A DNA stretch of 64,000 bases from Shewanella sp. MTB7 (GCF_027571385.1 NZ_CP085636.1:3286001-3350000), one strand, 5' to 3'; shown: positions 36,859 through 47,808, counted from the stretch's first letter. The notes: a model not told the origin generated them from the letters alone. A program made the numbers and translations.

Positions 36859-38874
36859 TCATGCCTTAATCAATTCATCATGCAATCGTCTAACCTGATC
36901 ACGTACTGCTGCAGCTTGCTCGAACTCAAGGTTTTTCGCATGCTCATGCATCTGTTTTTCTAACGAATCAATTTGATGACTAATAGTGGCAACATCTTTG
37001 ACTTTATACTCTCCTTTTGCCTCAGCAATATGACGTAGGTTAGCCAGATCTATTTGATCGTACTCTTTGCCGCCAATATCCATTACATCAGTGATCTTCT
37101 TCGATACCCCTTTAGGAACGATCCCATTATCTAAGTTAAACTGATGCTGTAATTTACGCCTTCTCTCCGTTTCTCCCATAGCTCTAGCCATAGAGTCGGT
37201 GATTTTGTCGGCATAGAGGATCACTTTCCCATTGATATTACGGGCAGCACGGCCAATGGTCTGTATTAACGAGCGCTCTGAGCGTAAGAATCCCTCTTTA
37301 TCAGCATCGAGAATACATACTAAGGAAACTTCTGGCAGATCTAACCCTTCTCTAAGTAAATTGATCCCGACCAGAACATCAAACACACCAAGCCTGAGAT
37401 CACGGATAATCTCAACCCGTTCAACCGTATCAATATCTGAATGTAGATACCTCACCCTGATCCCATGTTCGTCTAAATATTCAGTAAGGTCCTCTGACAT
37501 ACGCTTAGTTAATGTGGTTACTAAGACACGCTCATTCACTTTAACGCGCTTACCTATCTCAGATAATAGGTCATCGACCTGAATACCTACAGGGCGAACC
37601 TCAAGCACAGGATCCAATAAGCCAGTAGGCCTTATCACCTGCTCAGCTATATCCCCACCGCTCTTTTCAATCTCATATTTACTCGGTGTTGCTGAGACAT
37701 AGATAGTTTGAGGCATTAACGTCTCAAACTCTTCAAATTTAAGCGGTCTGTTGTCCAATGCCGAAGGTAGACGAAAACCATACTCAACCAGATTCATTTT
37801 TCTGGAGCGATCGCCTTTATACATAGCGCCAATTTGAGGCACAGTAACATGTGACTCATCGATGATAAGTAATCCATCATCGGGCAAGTAATCAAGTAAA
37901 GTCGGCGGTCCAGCGCCCTCTTCACGACCGGAAAGGTACCTTGAATAGTTTTCAATCCCTGAGCAATAACCGAGTTCGGCCATCATCTCTATGTCATATT
38001 GAACACGCTCGGTTATCCGCTGTGCCTCAACCAACTTGTTATTGTCGAGTAGCTCCTGTCTTCTGATCCTGAGTTCCTCTTTTATCACCTCCGTAGCCGC
38101 CAATATTTTCTCTCTTGGGGTGACATAATGACTTTTGGGATAAACAGTGGTGCGAGCAATTCGTTGTTTAATATGACCCGTTAATGGATCAAATAGACTT
38201 AATCGTTCAATTTCATCATCAAAAAGCTCAATACGAATGGCATTACTATCCGAATCGGCGGCAAAAATATCAATCACCTCCCCTCTGACCCGATAGGTTC
38301 CTCGCTTTAACTCGATATCATTGCGGGTGTATTGCAACTCACTGAGTCGGTGAAGTATATCCCTTTGCCCCATAGTGTCACCTTGCCTAAGGTGCAGTAA
38401 CATCTTCAAATAGGATTTAGGATCACCTAAGCCATAAATAGCCGATACAGAGGCGATTAACACCACATCTTTTCTTTCTAACAGCGCTTTTGTCGCCGAT
38501 AAACGCATCTGTTCAATGTGCGCATTAACAGAGGCATCTTTCTCGATGAAAGTATTCGTTGATGGTACATAGGCTTCAGGCTGATAATAATCATAATAGG
38601 AGACGAAGTATTCAACCGCATTGTGTGGGAAAAACTCTTTCATCTCACCGTAGAGCTGGGCTGCCAAGGTTTTATTCGGCGCCATAATAATCGTCGGTCT
38701 TCCTATCTTCTGAATAACATTCGCAATAGTGAATGTTTTACCAGATCCTGTGACGCCAAGTAACGTTTGACACGCTACTCCAGCCTCAATGCCTGCCACC
38801 AATTTTTCAATCGCTTTAGGCTGATCACCAGCCGGCACATATTGTGATTCAAGTTGAAAAGTTGATTCTGACAC
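36859..38874 (-). CDS. uvrB: UvrABC excinuclease subunit B
   Basis: DNA-repair helicase of 671 residues that verifies damage loaded by UvrA and hands it to UvrC. Walker A is [12 protein letters not shown]. The beta-hairpin [21 protein letters not shown] is intact. Helicase motifs include [13 protein letters not shown] and TIGRAARN. The C-terminal UVR domain ([23 protein letters not shown]) binds UvrC. Start is GTG 38874, with GGAAGAG upstream. I found no CTGT-N8-ACAG LexA box in the 200 bp upstream. Confidence 0.97.
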   Translation of the reverse strand: MSESTFQLESQYVPAGDQPKAIEKLVAGIEAGVACQTLLGVTGSGKTFTIANVIQKIGRPTIIMAPNKTLAAQLYGEMKEFFPHNAVEYFVSYYDYYQPEAYVPSTNTFIEKDASVNAHIEQMRLSATKALLERKDVVLIASVSAIYGLGDPKSYLKMLLHLRQGDTMGQRDILHRLSELQYTRNDIELKRGTYRVRGEVIDIFAADSDSNAIRIELFDDEIERLSLFDPLTGHIKQRIARTTVYPKSHYVTPREKILAATEVIKEELRIRRQELLDNNKLVEAQRITERVQYDIEMMAELGYCSGIENYSRYLSGREEGAGPPTLLDYLPDDGLLIIDESHVTVPQIGAMYKGDRSRKMNLVEYGFRLPSALDNRPLKFEEFETLMPQTIYVSATPSKYEIEKSGGDIAEQVIRPTGLLDPVLEVRPVGIQVDDLLSEIGKRVKVNERVLVTTLTKRMSEDLTEYLDEHGIRVRYLHSDIDTVERVEIIRDLRLGVFDVLVGINLLREGLDLPEVSLVCILDADKEGFLRSERSLIQTIGRAARNINGKVILYADKITDSMARAMGETERRRKLQHQFNLDNGIVPKGVSKKITDVMDIGGKEYDQIDLANLRHIAEAKGEYKVKDVATISHQIDSLEKQMHEHAKNLEFEQAAAVRDQVRRLHDELIKA

Positions 38875-39293
38875 TAAATACTCTTCCTAGATAATTGTGA
38901 TTCTATTTTAATCGTGTGATGGTTAAATGCTAGTAGGATCTACAGTTGCTTGAAAATTAATACGCGCGATAAGCTTGTTTATCCGTCGATATTTATTATC
39001 ACTTCAACTCAATGACAAGCTAATGACACATCTCATTATGAAATTTTAAAACAACATCTAAAACAACCTATTTTGCTTCTAAAAACGCTACAAACCCGAG
39101 GAGCAATGGAATCTAATGCACAACGTGGCAGTTACAGTTCAACAACATAACCGAGTGGCAAAAAATAAGTTCTTGATTTTATCAACCTATTGTTAATAAA
39201 CACTTTTAAATATCACCTGTTAAAATGTGTATTTTAAGCTCAAGCCGCTATTTCCAAGGCTTTGAAACGATTTTTTAAGCTTAACCCACAGGC

Positions 39294-39316
39294 TTATCCA
39301 CAGATTTAGTGGATAA
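39294..39316. promoter_or_regulatory. Inverted DnaA-box-like pair
   Basis: TTATCCACA followed after five bases by AGTGGATAA. The first is a perfect match to the DnaA box TTATNCACA; the second is its inverted copy with one change. Together they also form an 8-bp hairpin (TTATCCAC/GTGGATAA). No origin genes are near, so this would be a DnaA titration or regulatory site, or a chance hairpin. Confidence 0.35.
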
Positions 39317-39762
39317 CTCAAGCGACCCCTTATCGCACGGGACTTTAACGATGATTTTAACTACCAAGCTAAAAATAGAGAAACCATGTAATTTTACTAC
39401 ATTTGAAAGTTATGGAGAATATTTCATACCCATACTTCTCATGAGTAATTGTTAACGTCTAATATTCAGAGCATAAGATGTAGATCAAAACCCAGAGACT
39501 AGGTTCAAGTAGTATTTGCTAAGTTTAAGACCATATACCATTCAACATGCTAATGGTAAGTGTATTTGAGTGCTTCTGATGAAATGTCACAATAAGCCTT
39601 TTACGCTTTAAGCCACAACTTCAACTAACTAAACCCGCTATTTACTGTAAGTGTATCGGTATGAAATAGGGGCAGACTTGTATCATAACGATTGAATCTA
39701 CATCATGATGAGTATTTGATGAGCACTTAACTACTTAAATACACTTTTTTTTGTCAGTCGAG

Positions 39763-39791
39763 TTGACTCATCATGAAGAGCGATTTAATAT
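39763..39791 (+). promoter_or_regulatory. Sigma-70 promoter of the tRNA-Asn array
   Basis: TTGACT at 39763, a 17-bp spacer, then TAATAT at 39786, followed by the G+C-rich discriminator GCGCTCC. Such discriminators mark growth-rate and ppGpp-controlled stable-RNA promoters. The first tRNA starts 36 nt downstream. Confidence 0.75.
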
Positions 39792-39827
39792 GCGCTCCGT
39801 CTTCAACGATGAATAGCTTTATACGAT

Positions 39828-39903
39828 TCCCCTGTAGTTCAGTTGGTAGAACGGCGGACTGTTAATCCGTATGTCACTGGTTCGAGTCCAGTCCGGGGAG
39901 CCA
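39828..39903 (+). tRNA. tRNA-Asn(GTT), copy 1
   Basis: 76 nt with encoded CCA; anticodon GTT in ACTGTTAATCC, T-loop TTCGAGTCC. First of eight identical copies. Confidence 0.98.
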
Positions 39904-39956
39904 AAGTTGTTTAAGTTTAAGACAATCAAGTGTTAATCTGGTGTAAGAAAGTATGT

Positions 39957-40032
39957 TCCCCTGTAGTTCAGTTGGTAGAACGGCGGACTGTTAATCCGTA
40001 TGTCACTGGTTCGAGTCCAGTCCGGGGAGCCA
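39957..40032 (+). tRNA. tRNA-Asn(GTT), copy 2
   Basis: Identical to copy 1. The spacer before it is 53 bp and unlike the later spacers. Confidence 0.98.
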
Positions 40033-40065
40033 AGTTTTGTACACCAAAGTAAAAGTTAAATCGAT

Positions 40066-40141
40066 TCCCCTGTAGTTCAGTTGGTAGAACGGCGGACTGT
40101 TAATCCGTATGTCACTGGTTCGAGTCCAGTCCGGGGAGCCA
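40066..40141 (+). tRNA. tRNA-Asn(GTT), copy 3
   Basis: Identical to copy 1. Spacer of 33 bp, type A (contains TTTTGTACACCAAAGTAAAA). Confidence 0.98.
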
Positions 40142-40174
40142 AGTTTTGTACACCAAAGTAAAAGCTAAATCGAT

Positions 40175-40250
40175 TCCCCTGTAGTTCAGTTGGTAGAACG
40201 GCGGACTGTTAATCCGTATGTCACTGGTTCGAGTCCAGTCCGGGGAGCCA
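40175..40250 (+). tRNA. tRNA-Asn(GTT), copy 4
   Basis: Identical to copy 1. Type A spacer with one base change. Confidence 0.98.
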
Positions 40251-40283
40251 AGTTTTGTACACCAAAGTAAAAGTTAAATCGAT

Positions 40284-40359
40284 TCCCCTGTAGTTCAGTT
40301 GGTAGAACGGCGGACTGTTAATCCGTATGTCACTGGTTCGAGTCCAGTCCGGGGAGCCA
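40284..40359 (+). tRNA. tRNA-Asn(GTT), copy 5
   Basis: Identical to copy 1. Type A spacer. Confidence 0.98.
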
Positions 40360-40392
40360 ATTTAAATGGTAAATGTAAAAAGTTAAATCGAT

Positions 40393-40468
40393 TCCCCTGT
40401 AGTTCAGTTGGTAGAACGGCGGACTGTTAATCCGTATGTCACTGGTTCGAGTCCAGTCCGGGGAGCCA
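40393..40468 (+). tRNA. tRNA-Asn(GTT), copy 6
   Basis: Identical to copy 1. Spacer of 33 bp, type B (contains TTTAAATGGTAAATGTAAAA). Confidence 0.98.
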
Positions 40469-40500
40469 ATTTAAATGGTAAATGTAAAAGATAAATCGAT

Positions 40501-40576
40501 TCCCCTGTAGTTCAGTTGGTAGAACGGCGGACTGTTAATCCGTATGTCACTGGTTCGAGTCCAGTCCGGGGAGCCA
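40501..40576 (+). tRNA. tRNA-Asn(GTT), copy 7
   Basis: Identical to copy 1. Type B spacer, 32 bp. Confidence 0.98.
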
Positions 40577-40608
40577 ATTTAAATGGTAAATGTAAAAGAT
40601 AAATCGAT

Positions 40609-40684
40609 TCCCCTGTAGTTCAGTTGGTAGAACGGCGGACTGTTAATCCGTATGTCACTGGTTCGAGTCCAGTCCGGGGAGCCA
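40609..40684 (+). tRNA. tRNA-Asn(GTT), copy 8
   Basis: Identical to copy 1. Type B spacer, 32 bp. No clear terminator hairpin follows. Confidence 0.98.
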
Positions 40685-40882
40685 ATATCGCTAATGTACT
40701 CAGTAATACTATTTAAAACATATCACTTCTCTAACTGGTCACTTCCCCTCTTATTTACAAGTTACAAACAAACTTATTACTTTTAAAATTCCGCTTTTAT
40801 CATTTTTCCGATAGAATAAGTCACAGAATTAACTAAAATAAAAGCATTGTCGTCCTCTAATGGTTATGCGACCGGATCCTTT

Positions 40883-42796
40883 ATGAGCGTATCAAAACTT
40901 TTTCACATCTTCCTTTTTTTACTTTTTGTAGGACTTACTTTTCTCGTTTATTTAGAACAGAACCATTACCTCACAGAAAAAGGCACACAAAGATTAGCTG
41001 ATTATCACTTTTATATGAGCGAAAACCTTGCTTTGCCGGACACTGGAACACTTTTATATTCTGAGATACAAGCTCATACAGAACTTCAATTTTTCCAATT
41101 CATTCACTCGACTGAAAGTGCAGCAAACCTAACGACAGGAACGCTCAATTCAACCTCAGAGAGCCCACTTGCTGTGCTATTTAAAATAGCGTTACCTGAT
41201 ACTCGTCAACTTGGTTCAGGTAGACTGCAAATTAAGCTGTCTACCGACGATCTGACCAATCACGCATTAATCGCATTTAAAAAAACCAGCATCGTACTTT
41301 GGCTCACTTATTTAGTTATTACTTTTGTGTTCATTAGTTTAATGATGATGGTAAAACGCAAAATTCGCTATGCCAGTAATTATGTAAATGGATTATCAAA
41401 CCATCTATATCATGCTTTAGAAGCCTCAAAGTTAAAATCTGAGTTCACTCCTTTAGCAGATGCATTAGAACATTGCCGCAGCACACTCAAAAAAGAGAGT
41501 GAGACAATGTCTAAAGAGCATGAACGACTCAATAGAGCTGCCTTTGAAGATCAGATCACCGGATTTTCTACCCGCACAAGATTCACTCAGAAACTGGAAT
41601 CTTTCTCAAGTACAGGGAAGAACCAAATAGGACTGCTAGCCTTAATCAAAGCCACTGAGTTAGGTGTCATAAATGATACTTTAGGTCGTGCTGCTGGAGA
41701 TGAATATCTCTCAAAAATAGCAAACTGTATCCGTTATGCACTTACAAGCTATCATGATGCCGAATGTTACAGAATATCCACTGCGGATTTCGCCGTCTTT
41801 ATTCCTGGACTCATTATTAAAGATGGTCTTCCTTTTGTGGAAAGTTTAAAAGCTCAATTCGATGAGTATCAGCAAACAATAAACAACGAATCAATTGCCC
41901 ATATTGGGCTTGTTCCTTACGAGCATGATAGCGAACCTGCCAGACTATTATCCCAAGGGGACACTGCGGTAAGTATCGCTCAAACATTGGGGCCAAATTG
42001 TTTTTACCTGCAGGAAAAAGACAACAATGATGAGCTCTATGGAGATACTCGTTGGAAAGAAGCAATCGATGATCTCATCCACAGGCGTGCACTTAAATTT
42101 TATCAACAAGCTATCTTGCCTTGTCAAAGGGAGAGCAAGATATACAATGAGTTATTTTCAAGATTCTACAATGTTGATGGTAAATTTTTACCTACGGCGA
42201 CAGTCATAGCGATGGCTGAGCGCCATGGCATGGTGATGGATCTCGATAAGCTTGTTATTATTACCACATTAAAAATGCTCATCGAAAACCCTGCACTAAC
42301 AGGCTCTTTTGGAATTAACATAAGTGCTGCATCCATTATGCAAGAGTCGTTTATAGCTTGGCTTAAAGACTTACTTGTTAAACAAAGACATATAGCAGCT
42401 CGGCTCGTCTTTGAAGTCAACGAATCGGGTATGCAAACCAACCTAGTTGCAAGTTATAAATTTGTTCAAACAATTCATAGTGTAGGTGCGAGAGTCTCAG
42501 TCGAACATTTCGGCATGGGATTTACTTCCTTCAAATTTTTTAAACAAGTTAGACCTGATTTTATAAAATTAGACGGGAGCTACTCCAACAACATAGATCA
42601 AGATACTAATAATCAATTTTTTATCAAAATGATCATTAACATTGCACGAAGATTAAATATCTCAGTGATCTCGACCAGTGTTGAGCGACAAGAAGAAAAG
42701 TTCGTGTTGGAAAAATTGTTAGTAGATGGACTGCAAGGTTATTATATTGCCGAGCCTCAAGCCCTTCAAAATACAGCTTTGCATCAAAAAACGTAA
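40883..42796 (+). CDS. csrD: CsrD-like degenerate GGDEF/EAL membrane protein
   Basis: Protein of 637 residues. Two membrane helices (about 5-25 and 138-160) bracket a periplasmic domain, followed by GGDEF and EAL domains. Both active sites are degenerate: the GGDEF loop reads RISTADFAVF, and the EAL position reads NELFSR, with the DDFG motif replaced by VEHFGMGF. This matches CsrD, which does not make or break c-di-GMP but targets CsrB/CsrC small RNAs to RNase E. The frame opens at a TTG (40847); I chose ATG 40883, with GGA six nt upstream. MshH-type homologues are the same family. Confidence 0.8.
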   Translation: MSVSKLFHIFLFLLFVGLTFLVYLEQNHYLTEKGTQRLADYHFYMSENLALPDTGTLLYSEIQAHTELQFFQFIHSTESAANLTTGTLNSTSESPLAVLFKIALPDTRQLGSGRLQIKLSTDDLTNHALIAFKKTSIVLWLTYLVITFVFISLMMMVKRKIRYASNYVNGLSNHLYHALEASKLKSEFTPLADALEHCRSTLKKESETMSKEHERLNRAAFEDQITGFSTRTRFTQKLESFSSTGKNQIGLLALIKATELGVINDTLGRAAGDEYLSKIANCIRYALTSYHDAECYRISTADFAVFIPGLIIKDGLPFVESLKAQFDEYQQTINNESIAHIGLVPYEHDSEPARLLSQGDTAVSIAQTLGPNCFYLQEKDNNDELYGDTRWKEAIDDLIHRRALKFYQQAILPCQRESKIYNELFSRFYNVDGKFLPTATVIAMAERHGMVMDLDKLVIITTLKMLIENPALTGSFGINISAASIMQESFIAWLKDLLVKQRHIAARLVFEVNESGMQTNLVASYKFVQTIHSVGARVSVEHFGMGFTSFKFFKQVRPDFIKLDGSYSNNIDQDTNNQFFIKMIINIARRLNISVISTSVERQEEKFVLEKLLVDGLQGYYIAEPQALQNTALHQKT

Positions 42797-42897
42797 GAAC
42801 TTTAACTGTTTCAGTAAAACCTTGTATTCTATGTGTTGTTAATACTCCCAGAAAAGCCGATAATAATACTTATAATGGTTATGAATAATGAACTGAG

Positions 42898-43476
42898 ATG
42901 AGTGAGTATCTCCTACTATTGGTAAGCACTGTGCTTGTCAATAATTTTGTATTAGTAAAATTCCTCGGCCTTTGCCCTTTTATGGGGGTTTCCAGCAAAC
43001 TTGAATCTGCCATTGGAATGTCAATGGCCACGACGTTTGTACTGACCTTGGCTTCAATATTAAGCTACCTAGTTAATCAATATCTACTTTTGCCATTCGA
43101 CTTAGGCTACCTAAGAACAATGAGTTTCATATTGGTTATTGCTGTGGTGGTTCAATTTACCGAAATGGTCGTTCAGAAAACCAGCTCCTCCCTATATCGT
43201 GCTCTAGGCATCTATTTGCCTCTCATCACGACTAACTGTGCAGTGTTAGGTGTTGCCCTACTCAATATCAATGAGAAGCATGGCTTTATTGAATCTGCCA
43301 TCTATGGCTTCGGTGCGGCGGTGGGATTTTCTCTTGTACTTATATTATTTTCAGCAATGCGCGAACGACTCGCTGCTGCGGATGTCCCCCAACCCTTTAA
43401 GGGCGGAGCCATTGCAATGATCACTGCTGGACTAATGTCTTTGGCATTTATGGGCTTTACTGGATTGGTTAATTAA
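42898..43476 (+). CDS. rsxA: Rnf/Rsx electron-transport complex subunit A
   Basis: Integral membrane protein of 192 residues with six helices. [20 protein letters not shown] and [18 protein letters not shown] carry the cysteines that hold the intramembrane Fe-S cluster with RsxE. The complex couples NADH-ferredoxin exchange to ion transport, or reduces SoxR in enterics. First gene of rsxABCDGE, 2 bp before rsxB. Confidence 0.96.
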   Translation: MSEYLLLLVSTVLVNNFVLVKFLGLCPFMGVSSKLESAIGMSMATTFVLTLASILSYLVNQYLLLPFDLGYLRTMSFILVIAVVVQFTEMVVQKTSSSLYRALGIYLPLITTNCAVLGVALLNINEKHGFIESAIYGFGAAVGFSLVLILFSAMRERLAAADVPQPFKGGAIAMITAGLMSLAFMGFTGLVN

Positions 43477-43478
43477 CG

Positions 43479-44048
43479 ATGTCAGGTATTTTTATTGCGA
43501 TCATCTTATTGACGATCTTAGCCCTCTTCTTTGGGATTTTGTTGGGATTTGCGGCAGAAAAATTTAAAGTGAAAGGCAATCCTCTCGTCGATCAACTCGA
43601 AGCCCTATTACCTCAAACACAGTGTGGTCAATGTGGCTACCCAGGGTGCAAACCATACGCTGAAGCCATTGCTGGCGGTGAAAAAATCAACAAGTGCCCT
43701 CCTGGTGGCACAGCAACAATGGAAAAGCTTGCCGCTATGGCAGGAGTAGAGCCCGAGCCTTTAACTGCCAGCGAGGAGATTCAGGTCAAAAAAGTCGCCT
43801 ACATTCGTGAAGATGAATGTATTGGCTGTACTAAATGTATTCAAGCATGTCCGGTCGATGCCATTTTAGGGGCTGGAAAACTAATGCACACTGTGATCAC
43901 TGATTACTGTACAGGTTGTGATCTTTGTGTCGCCCCTTGTCCTGTCGATTGTATTGATATGCTCCCCATAACACCAACAGTAAAAAATTGGGACTGGAAA
44001 TTGAATACCATTCCAGTGCAAATGATCGAAGAGGATTCCAAGTGCTAA
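43479..44048 (+). CDS. rsxB: Rnf/Rsx complex subunit B (ferredoxin-like)
   Basis: Protein of 189 residues with an N-terminal membrane helix ([19 protein letters not shown]). A four-cysteine cluster motif is [13 protein letters not shown] with a later KCPPGG. Two bacterial-ferredoxin motifs follow, [14 protein letters not shown] and [14 protein letters not shown]. It relays electrons between soluble carriers and the membrane subunits. It overlaps rsxC by 7 nt. Confidence 0.97.
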   Translation: MSGIFIAIILLTILALFFGILLGFAAEKFKVKGNPLVDQLEALLPQTQCGQCGYPGCKPYAEAIAGGEKINKCPPGGTATMEKLAAMAGVEPEPLTASEEIQVKKVAYIREDECIGCTKCIQACPVDAILGAGKLMHTVITDYCTGCDLCVAPCPVDCIDMLPITPTVKNWDWKLNTIPVQMIEEDSKC

Positions 44049-46096
44049 CTTTATTAGAACAGATTGATAAAGGGACACTGTGGCACCCAATTGGCGGAAT
44101 ACACCCACCGGAATGTAAAAACCAGTCTAATGCCACTCAGATCTCATCTCTGCCCTTGGCTGATGAGTATATACTCCCGCTACCACAAGTGGGTGATAAC
44201 GCAATATTGACTGCTGTGGTTGGTGATTATGTCACTAAAGGCGAAGTGATAACCAGTGGTAGTCACTTCGGTTACCTGCCTGTGCATGCGCCCACGTCCG
44301 GGCATATTACTCACATAGAGCAACGTCCAAGTAATCACCCATCGGGATTAGCCGTATTAAGCTGTGTTATTTGTCCAGACGGACTGGAAACATTAAGCGA
44401 TAAAGTCCACCCGACACTTTCACTTGACGATATTAAGAGCCTCTCCAATCAAGCGATTTTAAGTAAAATTCAGCTAGCTGGTATAGCAGGCTTGGGGGGA
44501 GCAGCCTTTCCGAGCCACATCAAGTTAAATCCGGCCAGTGATATTGAATTGCTTATCATTAATGCCATCGAATGTGAACCTTATATCACTTCAGATGACA
44601 TGATAATGAGAGAACAAAGTGATGCCATCATGCAAGGGATCGCTATTATTTACCACCTGTTAAAACCTAAACGCCTAATCATCGCCATTGAGGACAATAA
44701 ACCTCAAGCGATAGATATTATGCAGCAAGCTCTGTGTCGCAGTGTACTTCCTAAAAAGGGAGTCAGGATCACCAGTCTTCCAACACTCTACCCATCCGGT
44801 GGCGAAAGACAGTTAATTCAAATATTAACCGGCCAAGAAGTCCCTTCAGGCGCGATTCCTGCTCAATTGGGGATATTAGTTCAAAATGTGGCCACCTGTT
44901 ATGCCATACAAGATGCTGTATTAAGAAACTATCCGCTCATCGAGCGAGTTGTCACGATAACAGGCAATAACGTGGCGAAACCGGGTAACTATTGGCTGCC
45001 AATTGGCACCCCTATTGCGCATCTTTTGAAACAAACAGGTTTCAAGGGAGTAGCATCCGATAAGGTGATCATTGGTGGCCCTATGATGGGGTATGCCCTT
45101 TATAACGACAGCGCTCCAATCCTTAAGGGCACTAACTGTGTTTTATTACCTGATGCCACCGAAATAGCGCCGGAGCAAAAGGAGCTACCCTGTATACGTT
45201 GTGGTGAATGTGCCATAGTGTGTCCAGCACAACTTTTACCTCAGCAGCTTTTTTGGCATGCAAAGGCCCAAGAATACGATAAAGCCGTTAACTTTAATCT
45301 CAATGACTGCATAGAATGCGGCTGTTGTACCTATGTTTGCCCCAGCAATATCCCGCTAGTTGAATATTATCGTGTGGCAAAGTCCGCTGTTAGAATTGAA
45401 ATTGAAGAGAAAAAACAAGCAGAATTGGCTAAGCAAAGATTTGAGCTTCGAACTCAACGTTTAGAAGATGAAAAGCGTGCTCGTGAAGCGAAACAAAAAG
45501 AAGCGGCCGAAAGACGAAAGTCCACCATGTCCGGCTCAGATAAAGATGCCGTAGCCTTAGCGATGGCAAGAATCAAAGCTAAGAAAGCGGCAGAGTCTGC
45601 AGACTCTAAAACGGCGCCAGTAACCGCAACTGACGATAAACACGATGCAGTAGTTGCCGCTGTTGCCCGTGCTAAAGCCAAGAAAACAGCCCTTAAGGCA
45701 ACTGAAGAGGTATCTGCAACACCTGCAATTGATGCTGAAATTCCAATTGACGACAAGAAAGCCAAAATTGCGGCTGCCGTTGCCCGTGCTAAAGCCAAGA
45801 AAGCAGCCCTTAGGGCAACTGAAGAGGTGTCTGAAACATCTTCAATTGATGCTGAAATTCCAGTTGACGACAAGAAAGCTAAAATTGCTGCAGCCGTTAC
45901 TCGTGCTAAAGCTAAAAAAGCCGCCCTTAAAGCAACTGAAGAAGTCGCTGAAACACCTGCAACCGATATTGATGTGCCGGCAATTGATGCTGAAATTCCA
46001 GTTGATGACAAGAAAGCTAAAATTGCTGCAACAGTTGCAAAAGCGAAAGCTAACAAACTGGCCAAACAGGCAAAACTTGATAATGAAAAGGATTAA
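44042..46096 (+). CDS. rsxC: Rnf/Rsx complex subunit C (NADH-binding)
   Basis: Peripheral subunit of 684 residues with NADH/FMN-binding domains and two 4Fe-4S motifs, [14 protein letters not shown] and [31 protein letters not shown] and [12 protein letters not shown] are the nucleotide and FMN segments. The C-terminal third is a lysine- and alanine-rich tail with tandem 39-residue repeats (see 45632-46081). The frame extends upstream to 43988, but GTG 44042, with GAGGA nine nt before it, gives the family start [11 protein letters not shown] and overlaps rsxB. Confidence 0.95.
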   Translation: MLTLLEQIDKGTLWHPIGGIHPPECKNQSNATQISSLPLADEYILPLPQVGDNAILTAVVGDYVTKGEVITSGSHFGYLPVHAPTSGHITHIEQRPSNHPSGLAVLSCVICPDGLETLSDKVHPTLSLDDIKSLSNQAILSKIQLAGIAGLGGAAFPSHIKLNPASDIELLIINAIECEPYITSDDMIMREQSDAIMQGIAIIYHLLKPKRLIIAIEDNKPQAIDIMQQALCRSVLPKKGVRITSLPTLYPSGGERQLIQILTGQEVPSGAIPAQLGILVQNVATCYAIQDAVLRNYPLIERVVTITGNNVAKPGNYWLPIGTPIAHLLKQTGFKGVASDKVIIGGPMMGYALYNDSAPILKGTNCVLLPDATEIAPEQKELPCIRCGECAIVCPAQLLPQQLFWHAKAQEYDKAVNFNLNDCIECGCCTYVCPSNIPLVEYYRVAKSAVRIEIEEKKQAELAKQRFELRTQRLEDEKRAREAKQKEAAERRKSTMSGSDKDAVALAMARIKAKKAAESADSKTAPVTATDDKHDAVVAAVARAKAKKTALKATEEVSATPAIDAEIPIDDKKAKIAAAVARAKAKKAALRATEEVSETSSIDAEIPVDDKKAKIAAAVTRAKAKKAALKATEEVAETPATDIDVPAIDAEIPVDDKKAKIAATVAKAKANKLAKQAKLDNEKD
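45632..46081 (+). repeat. In-frame tandem repeats in rsxC tail
   Basis: Units start at 45632, 45749, 45866 and 46004. The first two intervals are exactly 117 bp (39 codons); the third is 138 bp because of a 7-codon insert. Each unit encodes an amphipathic [24 protein letters not shown] segment followed by an acidic linker ending IDAEIPVDD. Length of this tail is known to vary among gammaproteobacterial RsxC proteins. Confidence 0.93.
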
Positions 46097-46099
46097 CTG

Positions 46100-47152
46100 A
46101 TGGCGTTTAAGATTGCCTCTTCGCCCCATTTGAGCCGAAGCTTTAAAACAAGCACTCTGATGCAGCGCGTTATACTGTGTGCCCTTCCTGGTGTAGCGAC
46201 TCAATGTTACTTCTTTGGTTGGGGAGTGCTAATACAAGTTACAATAGCCATCGCTGTCGCTCTCTTAAGCGAAGCTGTGGTGCTACGACTGAGAAAGCGT
46301 CCAGTTGTTGATACCCTAAAAGATAACAGTGCCCTACTCACCGCACTACTGCTCGGAATTGCCATCCCACCACTTGCACCTTGGTGGCTCATTGTTATTG
46401 GCGTTGTTTTCTCTATTGTTGTCGTCAAGCACCTCTATGGCGGTCTTGGACATAATATTTTCAACCCCGCGATGGCCGGCTACGTGATGCTACTTATCTC
46501 CTTCCCGGTTCAAATGACCAGCTGGGTAGCCCCGATGATGCTAGCCAGTCAACCAGTGGATATTCTTGGTTCATTGCAACTGATATTTTTAAATGCATCG
46601 GCCAGTGATATTGAGGCCTATAAGCTCGGTTTCGATGGACTCGCTATGGCTACGCCACTTGATACTATAAAAACAGATCTCTCTATGGGACTGACCAGTA
46701 CAGAGAGTTTATCTAAATCGATCTTTAACGATGGTTTTGGCGTTGGCTGGTTCTGGGTCAACATGGCCTATTTTGCCGGTGGGCTGGTGATGTTGAAGCT
46801 CAAAGTGATACGCTGGCATATTCCTGCAGGCATCTTAATTAGCCTCTTTGTTTGTGCCAGTGTCGGGTTCTTGCTTAATCCTGACACCCACGCAGGTCCC
46901 TTACTCCACCTTTTCTCTGGTGCAACCATGTTAGCCGCGTTCTTTATTGCTACCGATCCGGTAACCGCAGCAACAAGCATTCGAGGACGTCTCTTGTTTG
47001 GCGCACTGATCGGCCTCTTAGTCTATATGATCCGTACTTACGGTGGCTATCCTGACGCCTTTGCATTTGCCATTTTATTAGCCAACCTTTGTGCACCTTT
47101 TATCGATCACTATATGAAACCCAGAACCTATGGCCACCGTTCTAGAAACTAA
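46100..47152 (+). CDS. rsxD: Rnf/Rsx complex subunit D
   Basis: Membrane protein of 350 residues with about nine helices. RnfD carries covalently bound FMN on a threonine; the [12 protein letters not shown] segment is the expected region. [20 protein letters not shown] and [18 protein letters not shown] are family hallmarks. Three base pairs separate it from rsxC. Part of the ion-translocating core. Confidence 0.95.
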   Translation: MAFKIASSPHLSRSFKTSTLMQRVILCALPGVATQCYFFGWGVLIQVTIAIAVALLSEAVVLRLRKRPVVDTLKDNSALLTALLLGIAIPPLAPWWLIVIGVVFSIVVVKHLYGGLGHNIFNPAMAGYVMLLISFPVQMTSWVAPMMLASQPVDILGSLQLIFLNASASDIEAYKLGFDGLAMATPLDTIKTDLSMGLTSTESLSKSIFNDGFGVGWFWVNMAYFAGGLVMLKLKVIRWHIPAGILISLFVCASVGFLLNPDTHAGPLLHLFSGATMLAAFFIATDPVTAATSIRGRLLFGALIGLLVYMIRTYGGYPDAFAFAILLANLCAPFIDHYMKPRTYGHRSRN

Positions 47153-47169
47153 ACAAACCGGAGTATAAC

Positions 47170-47808
47170 GTGAAAAAATCAATGTTAAAAAACGGTTTGT
47201 TATTGGCTACATTCGCCTTTTTCTGTACCGCGCTAGTAGCTTTAGTCAACCAACAAACCTTTGATAAAATCAAAGAACAACAACAACTTGAATTAAAACG
47301 TATATTGCATCAGATTATTCCAGATACATTACATGATAATGAACTAGTAGAGCATTGCATTCTCATTCACGATGAAGAGGTGTTAGGTGTCGACACTCCC
47401 CTCCCCTCATACATTGCCAGCATGCAAGGTGTACCCGTGGCGATTGCCATAGAAACCGTAGCGCCTGATGGTTACAGCGGCAATATTCGTCTTATTATCG
47501 GGATCAGCACCGACGGTGAAGTGTTAGGCGTAAGAACCTTGAATCATGCTGAAACTCCAGGATTAGGTGACAAAATCGAGTTGAGAAAATCAGATTGGGT
47601 GCTCAGTTTTAACGGTATGTTTCTTTTATCAGAAAGTGATACTCGCTGGAACGTAAAAAAAGACGGTGGGCAGATTGATCAATTTACTGGTGCAACCATT
47701 ACCCCTAGAGCCTATGTAAAAGCCATAAAACGGGCTCTTGTCTATTTCAATGCAAATAAAGATAAATTACTAACAAGACCTGCAAACTGCGAGGTTAACT
47801 ATCAATGA
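47170..47808 (+). CDS. rsxG: Rnf/Rsx complex subunit G
   Basis: Protein of 212 residues with one N-terminal membrane helix ([19 protein letters not shown]) and a periplasmic FMN domain. The flavinylation motif is [17 protein letters not shown], with FMN expected on the second threonine. Start is GTG 47170 with CGGAG 7 nt upstream. Overlaps rsxE by 4 nt (ATGA). Confidence 0.95.
   Translation: MKKSMLKNGLLLATFAFFCTALVALVNQQTFDKIKEQQQLELKRILHQIIPDTLHDNELVEHCILIHDEEVLGVDTPLPSYIASMQGVPVAIAIETVAPDGYSGNIRLIIGISTDGEVLGVRTLNHAETPGLGDKIELRKSDWVLSFNGMFLLSESDTRWNVKKDGGQIDQFTGATITPRAYVKAIKRALVYFNANKDKLLTRPANCEVNYQ

Larger units (their letters stand above)
38875..39827. other. Long gene-free region before the tRNA-Asn array
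   Basis: About 950 bp with no credible ORF. It holds the DnaA-box-like inverted pair at 39294-39316 and, at its end, the promoter of the tRNA array (39763-39791). The rest is A+T-rich with no recognisable gene. A small RNA cannot be excluded. Confidence 0.5.

Noticed and set aside
38875-39080. LexA operator upstream of uvrB
   Set aside because: No CTGT-N8-ACAG match; the only CTGT/ACAG half-sites are unpaired.
39828-40684. CRISPR-like array of identical repeats with about 33-bp spacers
   Set aside because: The repeats are complete 76-nt tRNA-Asn genes with encoded CCA, the spacers are near-identical to each other, and no cas genes are present.
45454-46204. Long minus-strand and frame-shifted ORFs inside the rsxC tail
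   Set aside because: They mirror the tandem repeats of rsxC; the lysine/alanine-rich coding strand leaves the other frames open.
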